A DNA stretch of 64,000 nt. Origin: Anaeromassilibacillus sp. An172 (GTDB lineage: Bacteria > Bacillota > Clostridia > Oscillospirales > Acutalibacteraceae). The stretch spans positions 1 to 64,000 of the forward strand of contig NZ_NFKS01000003.1 of NCBI RefSeq assembly GCF_002160515.1, read 5' to 3'. A program made the translations under genes and the position numbers. This document shows, piece after piece, positions 36,740 through 46,800 of this stretch (its first letter is position 1; each line of letters starts with the position of its first letter). The notes under the pieces were generated by a model. It was not told the origin of the DNA. It did no database searches and saw only the letters and a list, made by a program, of their open reading frames with translations.

Positions 36740-39700
36740 ATGAACTTAATAGAAAAAAAGATAAAACAGCTGCCAATAGGAAGCGAAATAGAATTGCTTT
36801 TGAGTGACGGCATGAAGGTTACCGGAAAGCTTAACGACCGGGATGACGAATGTATAGAGATAGTAAACGACAGTGAAGAAAATATTATATCGCTTGGTGA
36901 AGTGAAATCTGTCAAGCTGTTTATTTCTTCTGCCGCCTCCACAAAAGCTCCTAAACAGAAGGAGCAAGTTCAGTCTGCACCTGTTCCTAAAATCAGTTTT
37001 ATGACAGAGATTAAAAACATTATGGCGTCAGATGCAAAGCTTACCGGTGTTTTTAAAGAGCTGTCAAAGGAAGAAAAGAAAATAATTAACAGCGGATACA
37101 CAAGCTTTATGTCTGCTGTTAGAAATAACGATATTGACAGGGCGCTTGGTATCGTTAATAACTTAAAAAGAACAATTGAGGATTATTCAGGAAAAACTCC
37201 CTTTGGAGAAAACACATATAAACTGCTTGCGTATATGTATACAAGATGCTATATGTATGACCCTGAGTTGTATATAAAGGGAAAAAGCTACGATTTGGCG
37301 GCCATAGCTTTTTATAAAAACAAAAGCCTGGAGGATGCCGCCGCCTGCGCATCTATAGCTCTTACCGAAAATCACGACAGTGAATATATAGCAACTGTTT
37401 ACACAGTGCTTTATAAAACCATGATTAAGCTCAGTGACACATCGGCTTTAATCAGCGCAATAAACAGAAACCCAATACTCGTAAGCGACAGCTATATGAG
37501 GGAAATTCTGACCGTGCTTTATGAAGAAAACGGAAAGAAATTTTCAAACAGCGTTAATACGGCGGGAATTGTACTTTTCCTTAGAAATCTTATGCCAAAT
37601 AATAAAGTGGCTGAATTTATAGGCAAAAGAAAAGTAAACACAGTTAAGGCAAGTATTCCCGGAGAAAAGCTTTCCGGTAAGATTGTAAGGCTGTCATGGA
37701 GTTCTGAAAAAGGAGAAATACTCAGTGATGACAGGACTTTTAGATTTAAATACAGCGATATAGCCGACAGCAAGCTTCACGAAACAATAAGTCAAATATT
37801 TTCTTCAAACCTTGAAAGTACCGGTCAGACTATACCTGTAGATTTTGAGGTTAAAAACGGTTTTGCCTGTGTAATTAAGGAGAAAAAGCAGTTCAAAGCA
37901 CAGAATAAACCTGATGCAGCTGCTCCTGAAAAGAGCGAGGAAGAAAAGCTCAATTTCCTGCAAATAGGACGAAATATCAACAGCAACAAGGACAACGAGG
38001 ACAGGTTCCATGAATCTCTGACCTTCTTTAAGCGTTCTATTGAAGAGGGAGAACACGTGCCGGAAGCTGTTATAGAAGCTATAAACTGTTGTTTGACAAT
38101 AGCAAACAAAGAGGATAAAAGCGAGTATTTGCAGAAGGCCTTGGAGCTTTATGAAGAGCATAAGGATAAATTTAACGGTATAGGATTGCAGTACAATTCC
38201 ATACTTTATGGACTTTTCACAAAACTCAACCGTCTTGAGGACAGCATGGAGTGTGTAAACAGAATACTCAGCGATACAAATTTACCTAAGCTTACACGAC
38301 TTCACTATATTGATTGCAAAGCCAGTATATACTTCAATATGGGCGAAAAGACCGGCGACCTTAATATGTACGAAAAAGCTAAAAATGAGAGCAGAAGCTG
38401 GGAGCAGGAATACCTCAACAATAAGGAAGCTTTAAGCGACAGTTTTAAGAAATTGTATTATTCCGTTATTCTTTACAGAATAGCCTATTGTCTTTATAAA
38501 ACCGGAGATTTGGGAACAGCGTCTCAGGTTTTGGAAAATATACTGAAACACGACCCGGACAACGAAAACGCAAAGAACCTGAGCGTAATCTTAAATCCGG
38601 AGGATGAAGCAGAGAAAGTACAAGAGGAACCGGAAATTCAGGAAGAGAACAACGAAAATGAAGAGAATAACAGCGATGAAAATACAGCCGAGGAAGAAGC
38701 GCCATTAAAGTATGAATTTGAAGACCTTGAGGAGCTTCAGGATTACGAATATACAGATTGTTCCGGCTGGGAAGCTTTGGAATTGACGGAAAAGGAAGTT
38801 ATAGATTACGCCTTGAACATTAAGGGCGACGGAAAAATACCTGTTTCCCTTACATATTTAAAAGCCGCCTCCTTGCTTAATCCAAAATTGGAGGGAATTT
38901 ACCGTGATATAAGTCTTGCGGTGGATAACCCAATGGAAATACAGAATTATTCCATGACGGATATAATAACAAGATGCGGCGAGAATAGTTCGGAATACAA
39001 AAAGCTCAGAGAAATATGTTTTGCTTCCGCCTTTTTGAGAAGCGCATTTTACGGCAATACGGAGGAAACCCATTTCCGCTGTGCTGATTATTTCGGTGAT
39101 GAAACTTTAAAGCGTTTCCCGTCACTGAAAGAAATTGTGGATATAGTGGACGATTTCAGAATTGCAAACGGTGTTTTGATTGATAAATATGCGGATTATC
39201 AAAACGTCAACATGGACGAGCTGGAGTTAAGACATGACAGCGTTGTAAAAGAAGCCGTAAATTCTTATGACAGATATTTCAAAAGGGTATTCCATGAGGA
39301 CAAAAACCAGCTTAGATTTAAACTGACAAAATCTATGTTGTTTGAGAACAATGGTTTGCCGGAAAGAATGATGTACTTTGTATCCCACGACGACTATGAT
39401 GGATTCTTAAATATAGAAAAAGAATTCAGAGAAACATTCATCAAAAACGGCGATGATATTTCTGTTTCATCAATTCATGGAGAAAAGATAGACGCTTTCA
39501 TTGACCAGGCATGGAAAAGAGCGGGAGAGGACAAAAGCATTTGTGAAAGAAAAACTTCCGACCTTATGGGAAGCTTTAGAAACAACCTTTACTCGCCATT
39601 AAACAACTGCATTAAAATCGTCTGCGAGTGGGTTCAGCTCTATAAAAACGGCTGTGATTTGAAAAATACGGAAAACTATGCGGTTTACCTTGAATACAAA

Positions 39701-42307
39701 AAACAGCTTCTTCCATTGCTTGAAAAACTTATTGCGGAATGTGGCAATGCTCAGGAGATACAGGAAGCTTACGGTTGCGCAGTTTTAAAAGAGCTGGCAC
39801 AGGAGCTTATATGGCGACTGGACGGAACATGGGACTACAGTAAGAAAAAATACTACTTCTCCGACTTTTTGAGAACAGGCAATATTCTACTTGACCAGAA
39901 TTATTTGCCTGAGATAACATCAACCTTCTGCGACCTTCCGGACTTTAACGTGCTTAAGAGAATAAGAGACCACGCAGAAGCACAGGAAGCCACCATAATT
40001 GACCACGGAAAGAAAATTTTCTCAAGGGAAGAGGAGTGTCACGATTTCGGAACTGCCGGCCTGATTGCTGAATATTTGGCACATACCGAGGATAATGCAA
40101 CATGGGAAATTCCCGAAAATGCTTCAATATTTGAAGAACAGGCAAAAAAGCAGATGAGGGCAAAGCTTGAGAAATTTAATTCCGACGTATGCCTTGCTAT
40201 CAGCCGTGGTCAGATAAACAAATACGACCAGTTTTTAAACAGCATTGAAGCTATTACCCATTACTGGTATCAGTATTGTCTTGAAAATAAAAATTACGGA
40301 TTTTTCAGCAGATTTGTAAACAGCTGTATGAAGAAAATACAGCGTGACGCCGTTTCATACGGAGAAAGACTTTTAAAACAGCTTTCCGAACTTGTGGAGT
40401 GCGAAAAACCTCAGCAGCAAATTTTGGATACAATTACCGACTACATTGACAAACAGTTCTTTACAGTGGCAGAGGACTGGATGAGCAGAATTGTAAAGGG
40501 TGACTTCGACAGCGAGTCAAAGCCTCCTCTTGATGCGGAAGAGTGTCTGAAAAGCTTCTGGAATGAGTTTGAGGAAAACTATAAAACAGTTTTTTCCGCA
40601 GGATATACTCTCAGAAGAGCGGTAAGAAAAAATATACATGTCGCCAAGGACAGAAAGGGCGGTGAAGCCCTTATAAACAACTGGCTTGACAACGGAAATA
40701 AAACCAACAGCGAGAGAATTACAACCCTTTTAAATCTTTTGGGCTGGGAAAATATTGAAACCGTTGATGAAAGCACAGACGCAAAAAATGAGATTTATCA
40801 TATAAAATACAATTCCAATTATAAGGGAAAGAATGTTTATTCACATCCTATTCCTTCCTTTGGCTCAGCCTGTAAGGATAACGGATTTTACGTTGTGTGC
40901 ATGTACGGATATTCCGACAGCAAAAGACTTATCGATAAATACACAGAGCTTGACAATATAAGCGGCAATAAAATAATTTTACTGGACTACGCCCTTAACG
41001 CTTCCGAAAGAAGAAGTCTTGCCAAAACGGTAAAACAAACCCCACTTATGTGGACTTATATGCTTATAGACAGAGTTACAATAATGTATATTGCAAACCA
41101 CTATATAAGCGGAGGAAACAACAGAACATTGATGTCCATAACAATGCCGTTTTCCTATTTACAGCCATATGTTTACGAGTCCACATATACAATTCCTCCG
41201 GAAATGTTTATAGGCAGACGTGACGAATTGCTTTCTATTCAGTCGCCCACGGGAGCAAATCTGGTTTACGGCGGAAGACAGCTGGGAAAATCAGCCATGC
41301 TTAAAAAGGCTCAGTACGAAACGGATGACCCGAAAGCCGGACGTGTTGCGCTGTTTGTGGATATAAACGGACTTGATATAAAATCTTCCGCAGAAAAGAT
41401 TTCAAACGAGCTTATGCTCAAGGGAATAGTTTCGGAAATCACCGATGACTGGGTTAATCTTTCAAATCAAATTAAAATGGGAATCACCAATAACTCCATA
41501 AACTATCTGCTTCTTATGATGGACGAGTCGGATAAATTTATTGACGACTGTAAAAACGTGAATTATCAGCCTTTGGTATGTCTTAAAGACATTCAGCAGT
41601 CCTTAAGCGGCAAGTTTAAATTTGTAATGGCAGGACTTCACGATATCGTTAAATTCCACAGAAGTGTGGCTTTGGGCAACAACTCTGTTATTTCTCATTT
41701 CTCATCAATAAACGTAACGCCGTTTAATTATGACTGCGGCAGAGAACTGCTTACAAAACCGTTGAGTTATCTGGGATTTTCATTTAACAACAACGAAACA
41801 GTGATTTCCCATATACTGTCAACTACAAACTATTTCCCTGGTATAATTCAGCTGTTTTGCAGTAAGCTCATCAAGTCAATGAAAAAGTACTACTATGAGT
41901 ACAACGAGTCTGTGACTCCGCCTTACAATATAACAGAATCCCATATAGGCAAAATCCTTACAGACAAAGAGTTCCTTTTTGCAGTTAAAAACTGCTTTGA
42001 AATGACTTTAAGACTTGACGAGGAATATTATATAATAGCACTTATAATCGCTTATATGTCCTTTGTATATGAGGACACAGAGGGAAGCACTGCGGCTGAA
42101 GTCTTTGAAAATTTAAAGGAATTTGAAGTTAAAAAATTTGAAAACCACGACATATATCAGATTGAAACTCTCCTTGAGGAGCTATGCGATTTGAATGTTC
42201 TCAAAAAAGTAAACGACAGATTTTCTTTCAGAACAAAGAGCTTCAGAGATTTACTGGGAACAAAAAAAGAGGTAGAAGACGCAATCTTTGGCATTATAAG
42301 CCTGTAA
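36740..42307 (+). CDS. Giant multidomain ATPase: LSm-like, cold-shock-like, TPR and AAA/STAND regions
   Basis: 1855 residues, no named family recognised. In order: residues 1-62, an LSm/Hfq-like strand pattern (IGSEIELLLSDGMKVTGKLN); about 308-385, a cold-shock/S1-like barrel (GKIVRLSWSSEKGEILSDD); about 400-620, TPR-type helical repeats; about 620-672, a very acidic linker; then about 700 helical residues. At about 1360-1480 there is a restriction-endonuclease-like alpha/beta segment (SERITTLLNLLGWENIE...), which leads into PPEMFIGRRDEL, Walker A GGRQLGKSA (about 1510) and Walker B LLLMMDESDKF (about 1595). A winged-helix-like tail ends the protein. The ATG follows AAAGGAAATCGGCT. The layout is that of a STAND-type sensor: RNA-binding and repeat modules in front of a switch ATPase. 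Confidence 0.75.
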   Translation: MNLIEKKIKQLPIGSEIELLLSDGMKVTGKLNDRDDECIEIVNDSEENIISLGEVKSVKLFISSAASTKAPKQKEQVQSAPVPKISFMTEIKNIMASDAKLTGVFKELSKEEKKIINSGYTSFMSAVRNNDIDRALGIVNNLKRTIEDYSGKTPFGENTYKLLAYMYTRCYMYDPELYIKGKSYDLAAIAFYKNKSLEDAAACASIALTENHDSEYIATVYTVLYKTMIKLSDTSALISAINRNPILVSDSYMREILTVLYEENGKKFSNSVNTAGIVLFLRNLMPNNKVAEFIGKRKVNTVKASIPGEKLSGKIVRLSWSSEKGEILSDDRTFRFKYSDIADSKLHETISQIFSSNLESTGQTIPVDFEVKNGFACVIKEKKQFKAQNKPDAAAPEKSEEEKLNFLQIGRNINSNKDNEDRFHESLTFFKRSIEEGEHVPEAVIEAINCCLTIANKEDKSEYLQKALELYEEHKDKFNGIGLQYNSILYGLFTKLNRLEDSMECVNRILSDTNLPKLTRLHYIDCKASIYFNMGEKTGDLNMYEKAKNESRSWEQEYLNNKEALSDSFKKLYYSVILYRIAYCLYKTGDLGTASQVLENILKHDPDNENAKNLSVILNPEDEAEKVQEEPEIQEENNENEENNSDENTAEEEAPLKYEFEDLEELQDYEYTDCSGWEALELTEKEVIDYALNIKGDGKIPVSLTYLKAASLLNPKLEGIYRDISLAVDNPMEIQNYSMTDIITRCGENSSEYKKLREICFASAFLRSAFYGNTEETHFRCADYFGDETLKRFPSLKEIVDIVDDFRIANGVLIDKYADYQNVNMDELELRHDSVVKEAVNSYDRYFKRVFHEDKNQLRFKLTKSMLFENNGLPERMMYFVSHDDYDGFLNIEKEFRETFIKNGDDISVSSIHGEKIDAFIDQAWKRAGEDKSICERKTSDLMGSFRNNLYSPLNNCIKIVCEWVQLYKNGCDLKNTENYAVYLEYKKQLLPLLEKLIAECGNAQEIQEAYGCAVLKELAQELIWRLDGTWDYSKKKYYFSDFLRTGNILLDQNYLPEITSTFCDLPDFNVLKRIRDHAEAQEATIIDHGKKIFSREEECHDFGTAGLIAEYLAHTEDNATWEIPENASIFEEQAKKQMRAKLEKFNSDVCLAISRGQINKYDQFLNSIEAITHYWYQYCLENKNYGFFSRFVNSCMKKIQRDAVSYGERLLKQLSELVECEKPQQQILDTITDYIDKQFFTVAEDWMSRIVKGDFDSESKPPLDAEECLKSFWNEFEENYKTVFSAGYTLRRAVRKNIHVAKDRKGGEALINNWLDNGNKTNSERITTLLNLLGWENIETVDESTDAKNEIYHIKYNSNYKGKNVYSHPIPSFGSACKDNGFYVVCMYGYSDSKRLIDKYTELDNISGNKIILLDYALNASERRSLAKTVKQTPLMWTYMLIDRVTIMYIANHYISGGNNRTLMSITMPFSYLQPYVYESTYTIPPEMFIGRRDELLSIQSPTGANLVYGGRQLGKSAMLKKAQYETDDPKAGRVALFVDINGLDIKSSAEKISNELMLKGIVSEITDDWVNLSNQIKMGITNNSINYLLLMMDESDKFIDDCKNVNYQPLVCLKDIQQSLSGKFKFVMAGLHDIVKFHRSVALGNNSVISHFSSINVTPFNYDCGRELLTKPLSYLGFSFNNNETVISHILSTTNYFPGIIQLFCSKLIKSMKKYYYEYNESVTPPYNITESHIGKILTDKEFLFAVKNCFEMTLRLDEEYYIIALIIAYMSFVYEDTEGSTAAEVFENLKEFEVKKFENHDIYQIETLLEELCDLNVLKKVNDRFSFRTKSFRDLLGTKKEVEDAIFGIISL

Positions 42308-42331
42308 CAGCGGTTAAGGAGTGATTTTGAT

Positions 42332-43408
42332 ATGTGTTTCGGAGAACTTTGGTGGACTCAGATGTTAAATCCTGTCCGCACCTTTAACCTTTTGAAAAAT
42401 GCTCTTTCCGAAGATAAAAATATTTTTCTGTTCTGCAAAGAGCCGATACCCTGGAAAGAAATATTAGTGGATAAAATAAAAAAACAGCTGGGAGATATCA
42501 CAGCCGTAAGGTCATTTAAGATGATAAAGGCGGATAAAAATTCTCAGCCGGGCTATGTGGTTTTAAACAGCCTTTGTCCCCCTGATGTTCAGGCGGACTA
42601 CTGGCCAGACCAGACCTATGCACAGTATCTTTCGGAGCTTGAAAACATAACGCTGAATTCCTTTTATGTTTGGGTAGAGGGCATCGATTCCGAGGATGAA
42701 GCCAGCAAGTGGCTCGCCTTTGTAAATGAATACAGAAAAAATTCCTATAGTCATGGAAAAGGCAAGGACAGAGCTATATTTATTTTGGAAACAGTTGGCT
42801 CATTCAGTTTTGAAACAAAGTCGGAGTATTTTGTTTCAATTAACATGACTCCCAACGAGTTCGACAGGCATATGTTCTGCATGATGAACACCTTTGATAT
42901 AAACTGTTCCTATGCTTTGAAGCAGTACATAGCGGAACTTGCCTTTAACTTATCCACCGATAATATCGAGCTTTGCGGCTCTCTTGCCAAAAGCGGAGAT
43001 GATTTGCTGAGCAGTCCTCATAAAACCTATAACCTATGCTGTGACAGTATGGGTATAACAGAGGAAAAGGGCAGGAAAGAGAACAGCAGAATAGACAGGG
43101 ATATTATTGTTTCTCAGATGAGAACGGTTTTTCCTATGCTGGAGCAAAGGCGATATATGTTCATTGAAAAATATGTCAATGAAATAAAAAAGGTTTTACC
43201 GGTGAGCAACTCAATAGATGAGCTGGTGACAGAACCTTTCGAGCTTGAGCTAAGCACACTGTTATATATAGTAAATCAAAACCTAATAATTATTTCTGAC
43301 GAGGACAGAAATAATTTGAAAATCTGCCGAGAAATAAGAAATAAGCTTGCCCATAATGAAAGGGTAAGCGGCAGGGAAATAAAAAAATTGTACGGCATGT
43401 ACATTTAA
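42332..43408 (+). CDS. HEPN-motif protein partner of the giant ATPase
   Basis: 358 residues, no named family recognised. The N-terminal 230 residues look like an ATPase-related fold without a Walker A (WWTQMLNPVRTFNLLKNALS, NIFLFCKEPIPWKEILVDKI), similar in style to inactive STAND domains. The C-terminal 90 residues are helical and end in REIRNKLAHNERVSG. R336-N337-x3-H341 fits the HEPN ribonuclease motif. It starts 24 bases after the ATPase gene stop, with AAGGAGTG, and shares its promoter and terminator. The role proposed is the effector: RNA cleavage when the ATPase senses a trigger. HEPN can also be a non-catalytic adaptor. Confidence 0.65.
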   Translation: MCFGELWWTQMLNPVRTFNLLKNALSEDKNIFLFCKEPIPWKEILVDKIKKQLGDITAVRSFKMIKADKNSQPGYVVLNSLCPPDVQADYWPDQTYAQYLSELENITLNSFYVWVEGIDSEDEASKWLAFVNEYRKNSYSHGKGKDRAIFILETVGSFSFETKSEYFVSINMTPNEFDRHMFCMMNTFDINCSYALKQYIAELAFNLSTDNIELCGSLAKSGDDLLSSPHKTYNLCCDSMGITEEKGRKENSRIDRDIIVSQMRTVFPMLEQRRYMFIEKYVNEIKKVLPVSNSIDELVTEPFELELSTLLYIVNQNLIIISDEDRNNLKICREIRNKLAHNERVSGREIKKLYGMYI

Positions 43409-43413
43409 AAGGA

Positions 43414-43457
43414 AAAGTTCCATTGAATGTTACACAACATCTTCAATGGAGCTTTTT
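43414..43457 (+). terminator. Terminator of the ATPase/HEPN unit
   Basis: Stem AAGTTCCATTGAA with TTCAATGGAGCTT (one G-U pair), followed by TTTTATTTC. Between 43460 and 43612 the sequence is AT-rich, and I see no gene in it. Confidence 0.82.
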
Positions 43458-43612
43458 ATTTCTTTCTATATATTGTGATGTTTTGCGCATATAAAAGGAA
43501 AAAGTAAAAATTGGAAAAATTTGACAATTTATAATAGTGCAATCAAAAAAAATAAATTAAGCTTGATTTGATAAAAAATGAATTCTTTGCAAAATAATAA
43601 TATTTTATACAA

Positions 43613-43655
43613 AGAAAAAACAGCCGTTTGGAAATAAATGTCAAAACGGCTGTTT
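43613..43655 (-). terminator. Terminator of the CotH-dockerin gene
   Basis: Perfect 12-base stem AAACAGCCGTTT/AAACGGCTGTTT. On the minus strand a run of T follows. It lies 220 bases beyond the stop codon; 43656-43877 is AT-rich, with no gene seen. Confidence 0.82.
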
Positions 43656-43877
43656 CTCTTTGAAAAACATTAAAAACAATATCTCAAATATCATCAATAC
43701 AATAAGATTTTAACACTAAACTTATAGTTTGTCAATTGAAAAATTTAATTATATAAAGAAATTGTCAAATAAGTTTTGAGGTATCTGTAAGAAACTTTAC
43801 AGATAATAAAATTTGTTTAAGCTTGCATTTTTGTTATATTTAAGAATTGTTTTAGTAATTTTTAGCAGACAGAAATT

Positions 43878-46800
43878 TTATAAGTTAACACTTCCGTCGT
43901 CGTTGCTTGTAATAATTCTTGCTGCCATCATTTGAATAATAGATACGTCATCTATCTGTATTTTTGAGTTGTTATCCAGGTCAGCAAGAGCTGTGTCAAT
44001 TTCTACAGCTGATGAATTTGTAATATAAATCTGTGTTAAGGTTGCATCCATAACTGTAATTTTGCCGCTGTGGTTTACATCGCCGAGATAGTATCTAAGA
44101 CCGTCAACAGCAGATTTGAGGTTTTGATAAGCTGTGTTGATTTCATCCTGTGCAGCTGAACTGTTATCATAAACGCTATTTGCTTCTGCAATAGCTTTTT
44201 CAAGAGCTTCTCTGCTTGTCTTGGTGTAGACAGAAGCGTCTATTGCTTCTGCAGAGTCAAGAAGTGTTCTAAGTTCTTCTTTTGTTATACCTGAAGCAGC
44301 TTCTTCAAGGTTTGCAACTGCTGTGTTCAAAGTAATGCATGCATTGTTTATATCTGTCTGATATGCAGAAGGTGTGGAAAGAATTTCCATAGCCTTTTCA
44401 AGCTCGGCTTTCATTGCGCTGTAGCTTTCTTCTGTGTAACCGTCAGCTTCAATTTTGGAGGCAGTCTGTACTGCGCTGTTCAATGCTGTTGTATCTGTTG
44501 TGAAGAGATTGATTTCAGATGCACTGATAAATCTGTTAGGTGTGTCGCCCAATGTTGCTGTAGCATAAAGACGTATTCTCTTTGCCTCTACAGGTATGGA
44601 GAATATGCAGAGCTTTTCGTCCTTATTGTCTGCCCAGATACCATTTCCGCCCGGTACATCAACAAAGTTTTCACCGTCTGCTTCTGTGCTGTACATAAGC
44701 TTGTACTGTGTAATTACGCCGTTGGTGTTTTTGTCGGTTCTCGGCAAATAGGAGATAGCGGCTACATTTGAAATGCTTTCATCATTCACTGTAATGGTAA
44801 TATAGTTGTCAGTTCCGTTTTCGGAAATAACAGGCATATTGCCGCCGGAATAATTTGAATGCCATATTGTGGTTGTATTTCCATCGATAGCCTTTGAGCC
44901 GTCCTCACCGTTTTGATAGCTTGCGGCTACTGCTGTCAGACTGCTCTGTGGAATCTTTGCCAAATCAAGACAGTTTTCATTATCGGCTGAAATCAAAAGT
45001 GACATAGCCTTATCAAGTCCCTTTTTCGCAGCAAGGATTTCGTCGCTTGTTGAAACTGCTGAATTGTAGATATCTTCAGCATAGCTCAATTCCTGCTGGA
45101 AGTAAGCAACAGAAGTAGCTGTGTACTTATCTGTTTCAATAAGGTTTGCCTTGTCAATGGCTTCTTTGAGGTTCTCTTTGAGTGGGTCATCAGGCTGTTC
45201 TATTTCGTATCCGAACTGCTCGTCCAGATAGTTAATTCTTTCAAGTGTGTAGTTGATTATCTGGTTCGGGTCACTTGTTGAGGATGATGGAATACCTCCG
45301 TAGATTTCCAAATCTCTGTCGAAAGCTTCCTTTGAAATGTCACCGATATAGTCGTTTAATGTTTTAACAAAGTTCTTTTCGCTGAGAACTGTATCTCTCA
45401 ATTCTGCATATCTTGCAGCGATATCGTCGTAGAAGTTATTGTAAACTCTTTCCCACAAAAGAGAATTGGTTCCGTGGTCAGGACCCATGTACTCATGTGT
45501 AAGCATCCAGTCTATTGTGTTGTAATGTCCGCCGTTCCAGTAAATACCGAATGTGGAGTCCATATCATAAACTGACGGGAACCACTGCTGACCGTCGTAG
45601 GTAGCCATAAGCATGTTCTTTTCCCAGTTGTCGGTTCCGCAGATAAACAGCATGTAAACATAGTAGTCTATGCAGGAATCATAATCGAGATAATTGCTGA
45701 AAAGCTCTTTGAACTGCTGGTCATCGCTTAAGCTTACGAAGTTTATAACATTGTTAAAGGAGTTTATAACCCATGTTACATCCTCTTCATCAGGGTCAGG
45801 ATATTCTATTGTCCAGTCGCTTTCATCGTATCTGCCCGGCTGTGTGAAGTTGCAGGAGCCGTCGTGTGATTCACCGGCAAGCAATGCTTCCTTTTCACCG
45901 TCGCCCATAGCGAACTGCCAGTCATCCTTAGGAACATTAAGGGTGTAAAGACCCTCGTATTTGCCGTTGATATAAACCTTTACAGGATAACCGTCAATAG
46001 CACCGCCGTTAGGAGCGTCCAAAAGCTGCTGATATGTGTCTTCACGTGAATGAACTATCTGTCCCCAAAGCTTTGCGCCGAGAACATTTCTTGAATGTGA
46101 ATGGTCCATATAATTGGCTTTAAGAACATATTTGTTTTCCTTGCCCCAGCCGTCCTGAAGTTCAACCTTGTACTTTCTGTCAAAGGCTTCATCCTCATAA
46201 AACTTAACTGTGAAGTTTTTCTTAGGATAAGACATAGAGCTGTTACCCTGTAACTTGAGATTTGCATAAACATCAAAGGAAAGACCTGTTTCTGGGTCTG
46301 TATATGTAGCTGTTGTATTTGCTGTATAATCCTTTGTGTTTCCGAAAATCACGTCACGGATATCAAGGGTAGAATTATCGCTGTCTGTGTAGTTGTTGAA
46401 GTCAGTGAAGTTCAAAACAGGAATATCAAGCTCTTCTTCCGGAAGCTTGCCGCTGTCATCAGGTGCTGCATTGCCCTGACCCAATGAGTTAAATGTTACG
46501 CCGTACTCAGAGCAATAGGTTTCTGCGGCAGTACCGCTGTAGCCGTTAACTGTCATAGAAACTCTTTCATAATTCCAGTTTGATGTGTTTCTTGCATAAC
46601 CGAAAGCATAAGCCCCTACTTTGTCAACGGTTTTGCCTGTTGTCACATTTTTAAGACTTGTACATCCGAGGAAAGCTCTTTCTCCGATTTCTGAAATGCT
46701 GTCGGGAAGTGTTATTTCGGAAATGTACTGACATCCTTCAAAGGCGCTTGTTCCTATAAAGGAAAGTGTGTTACCCTGGAAAGTAACGTCTCTCAACATT

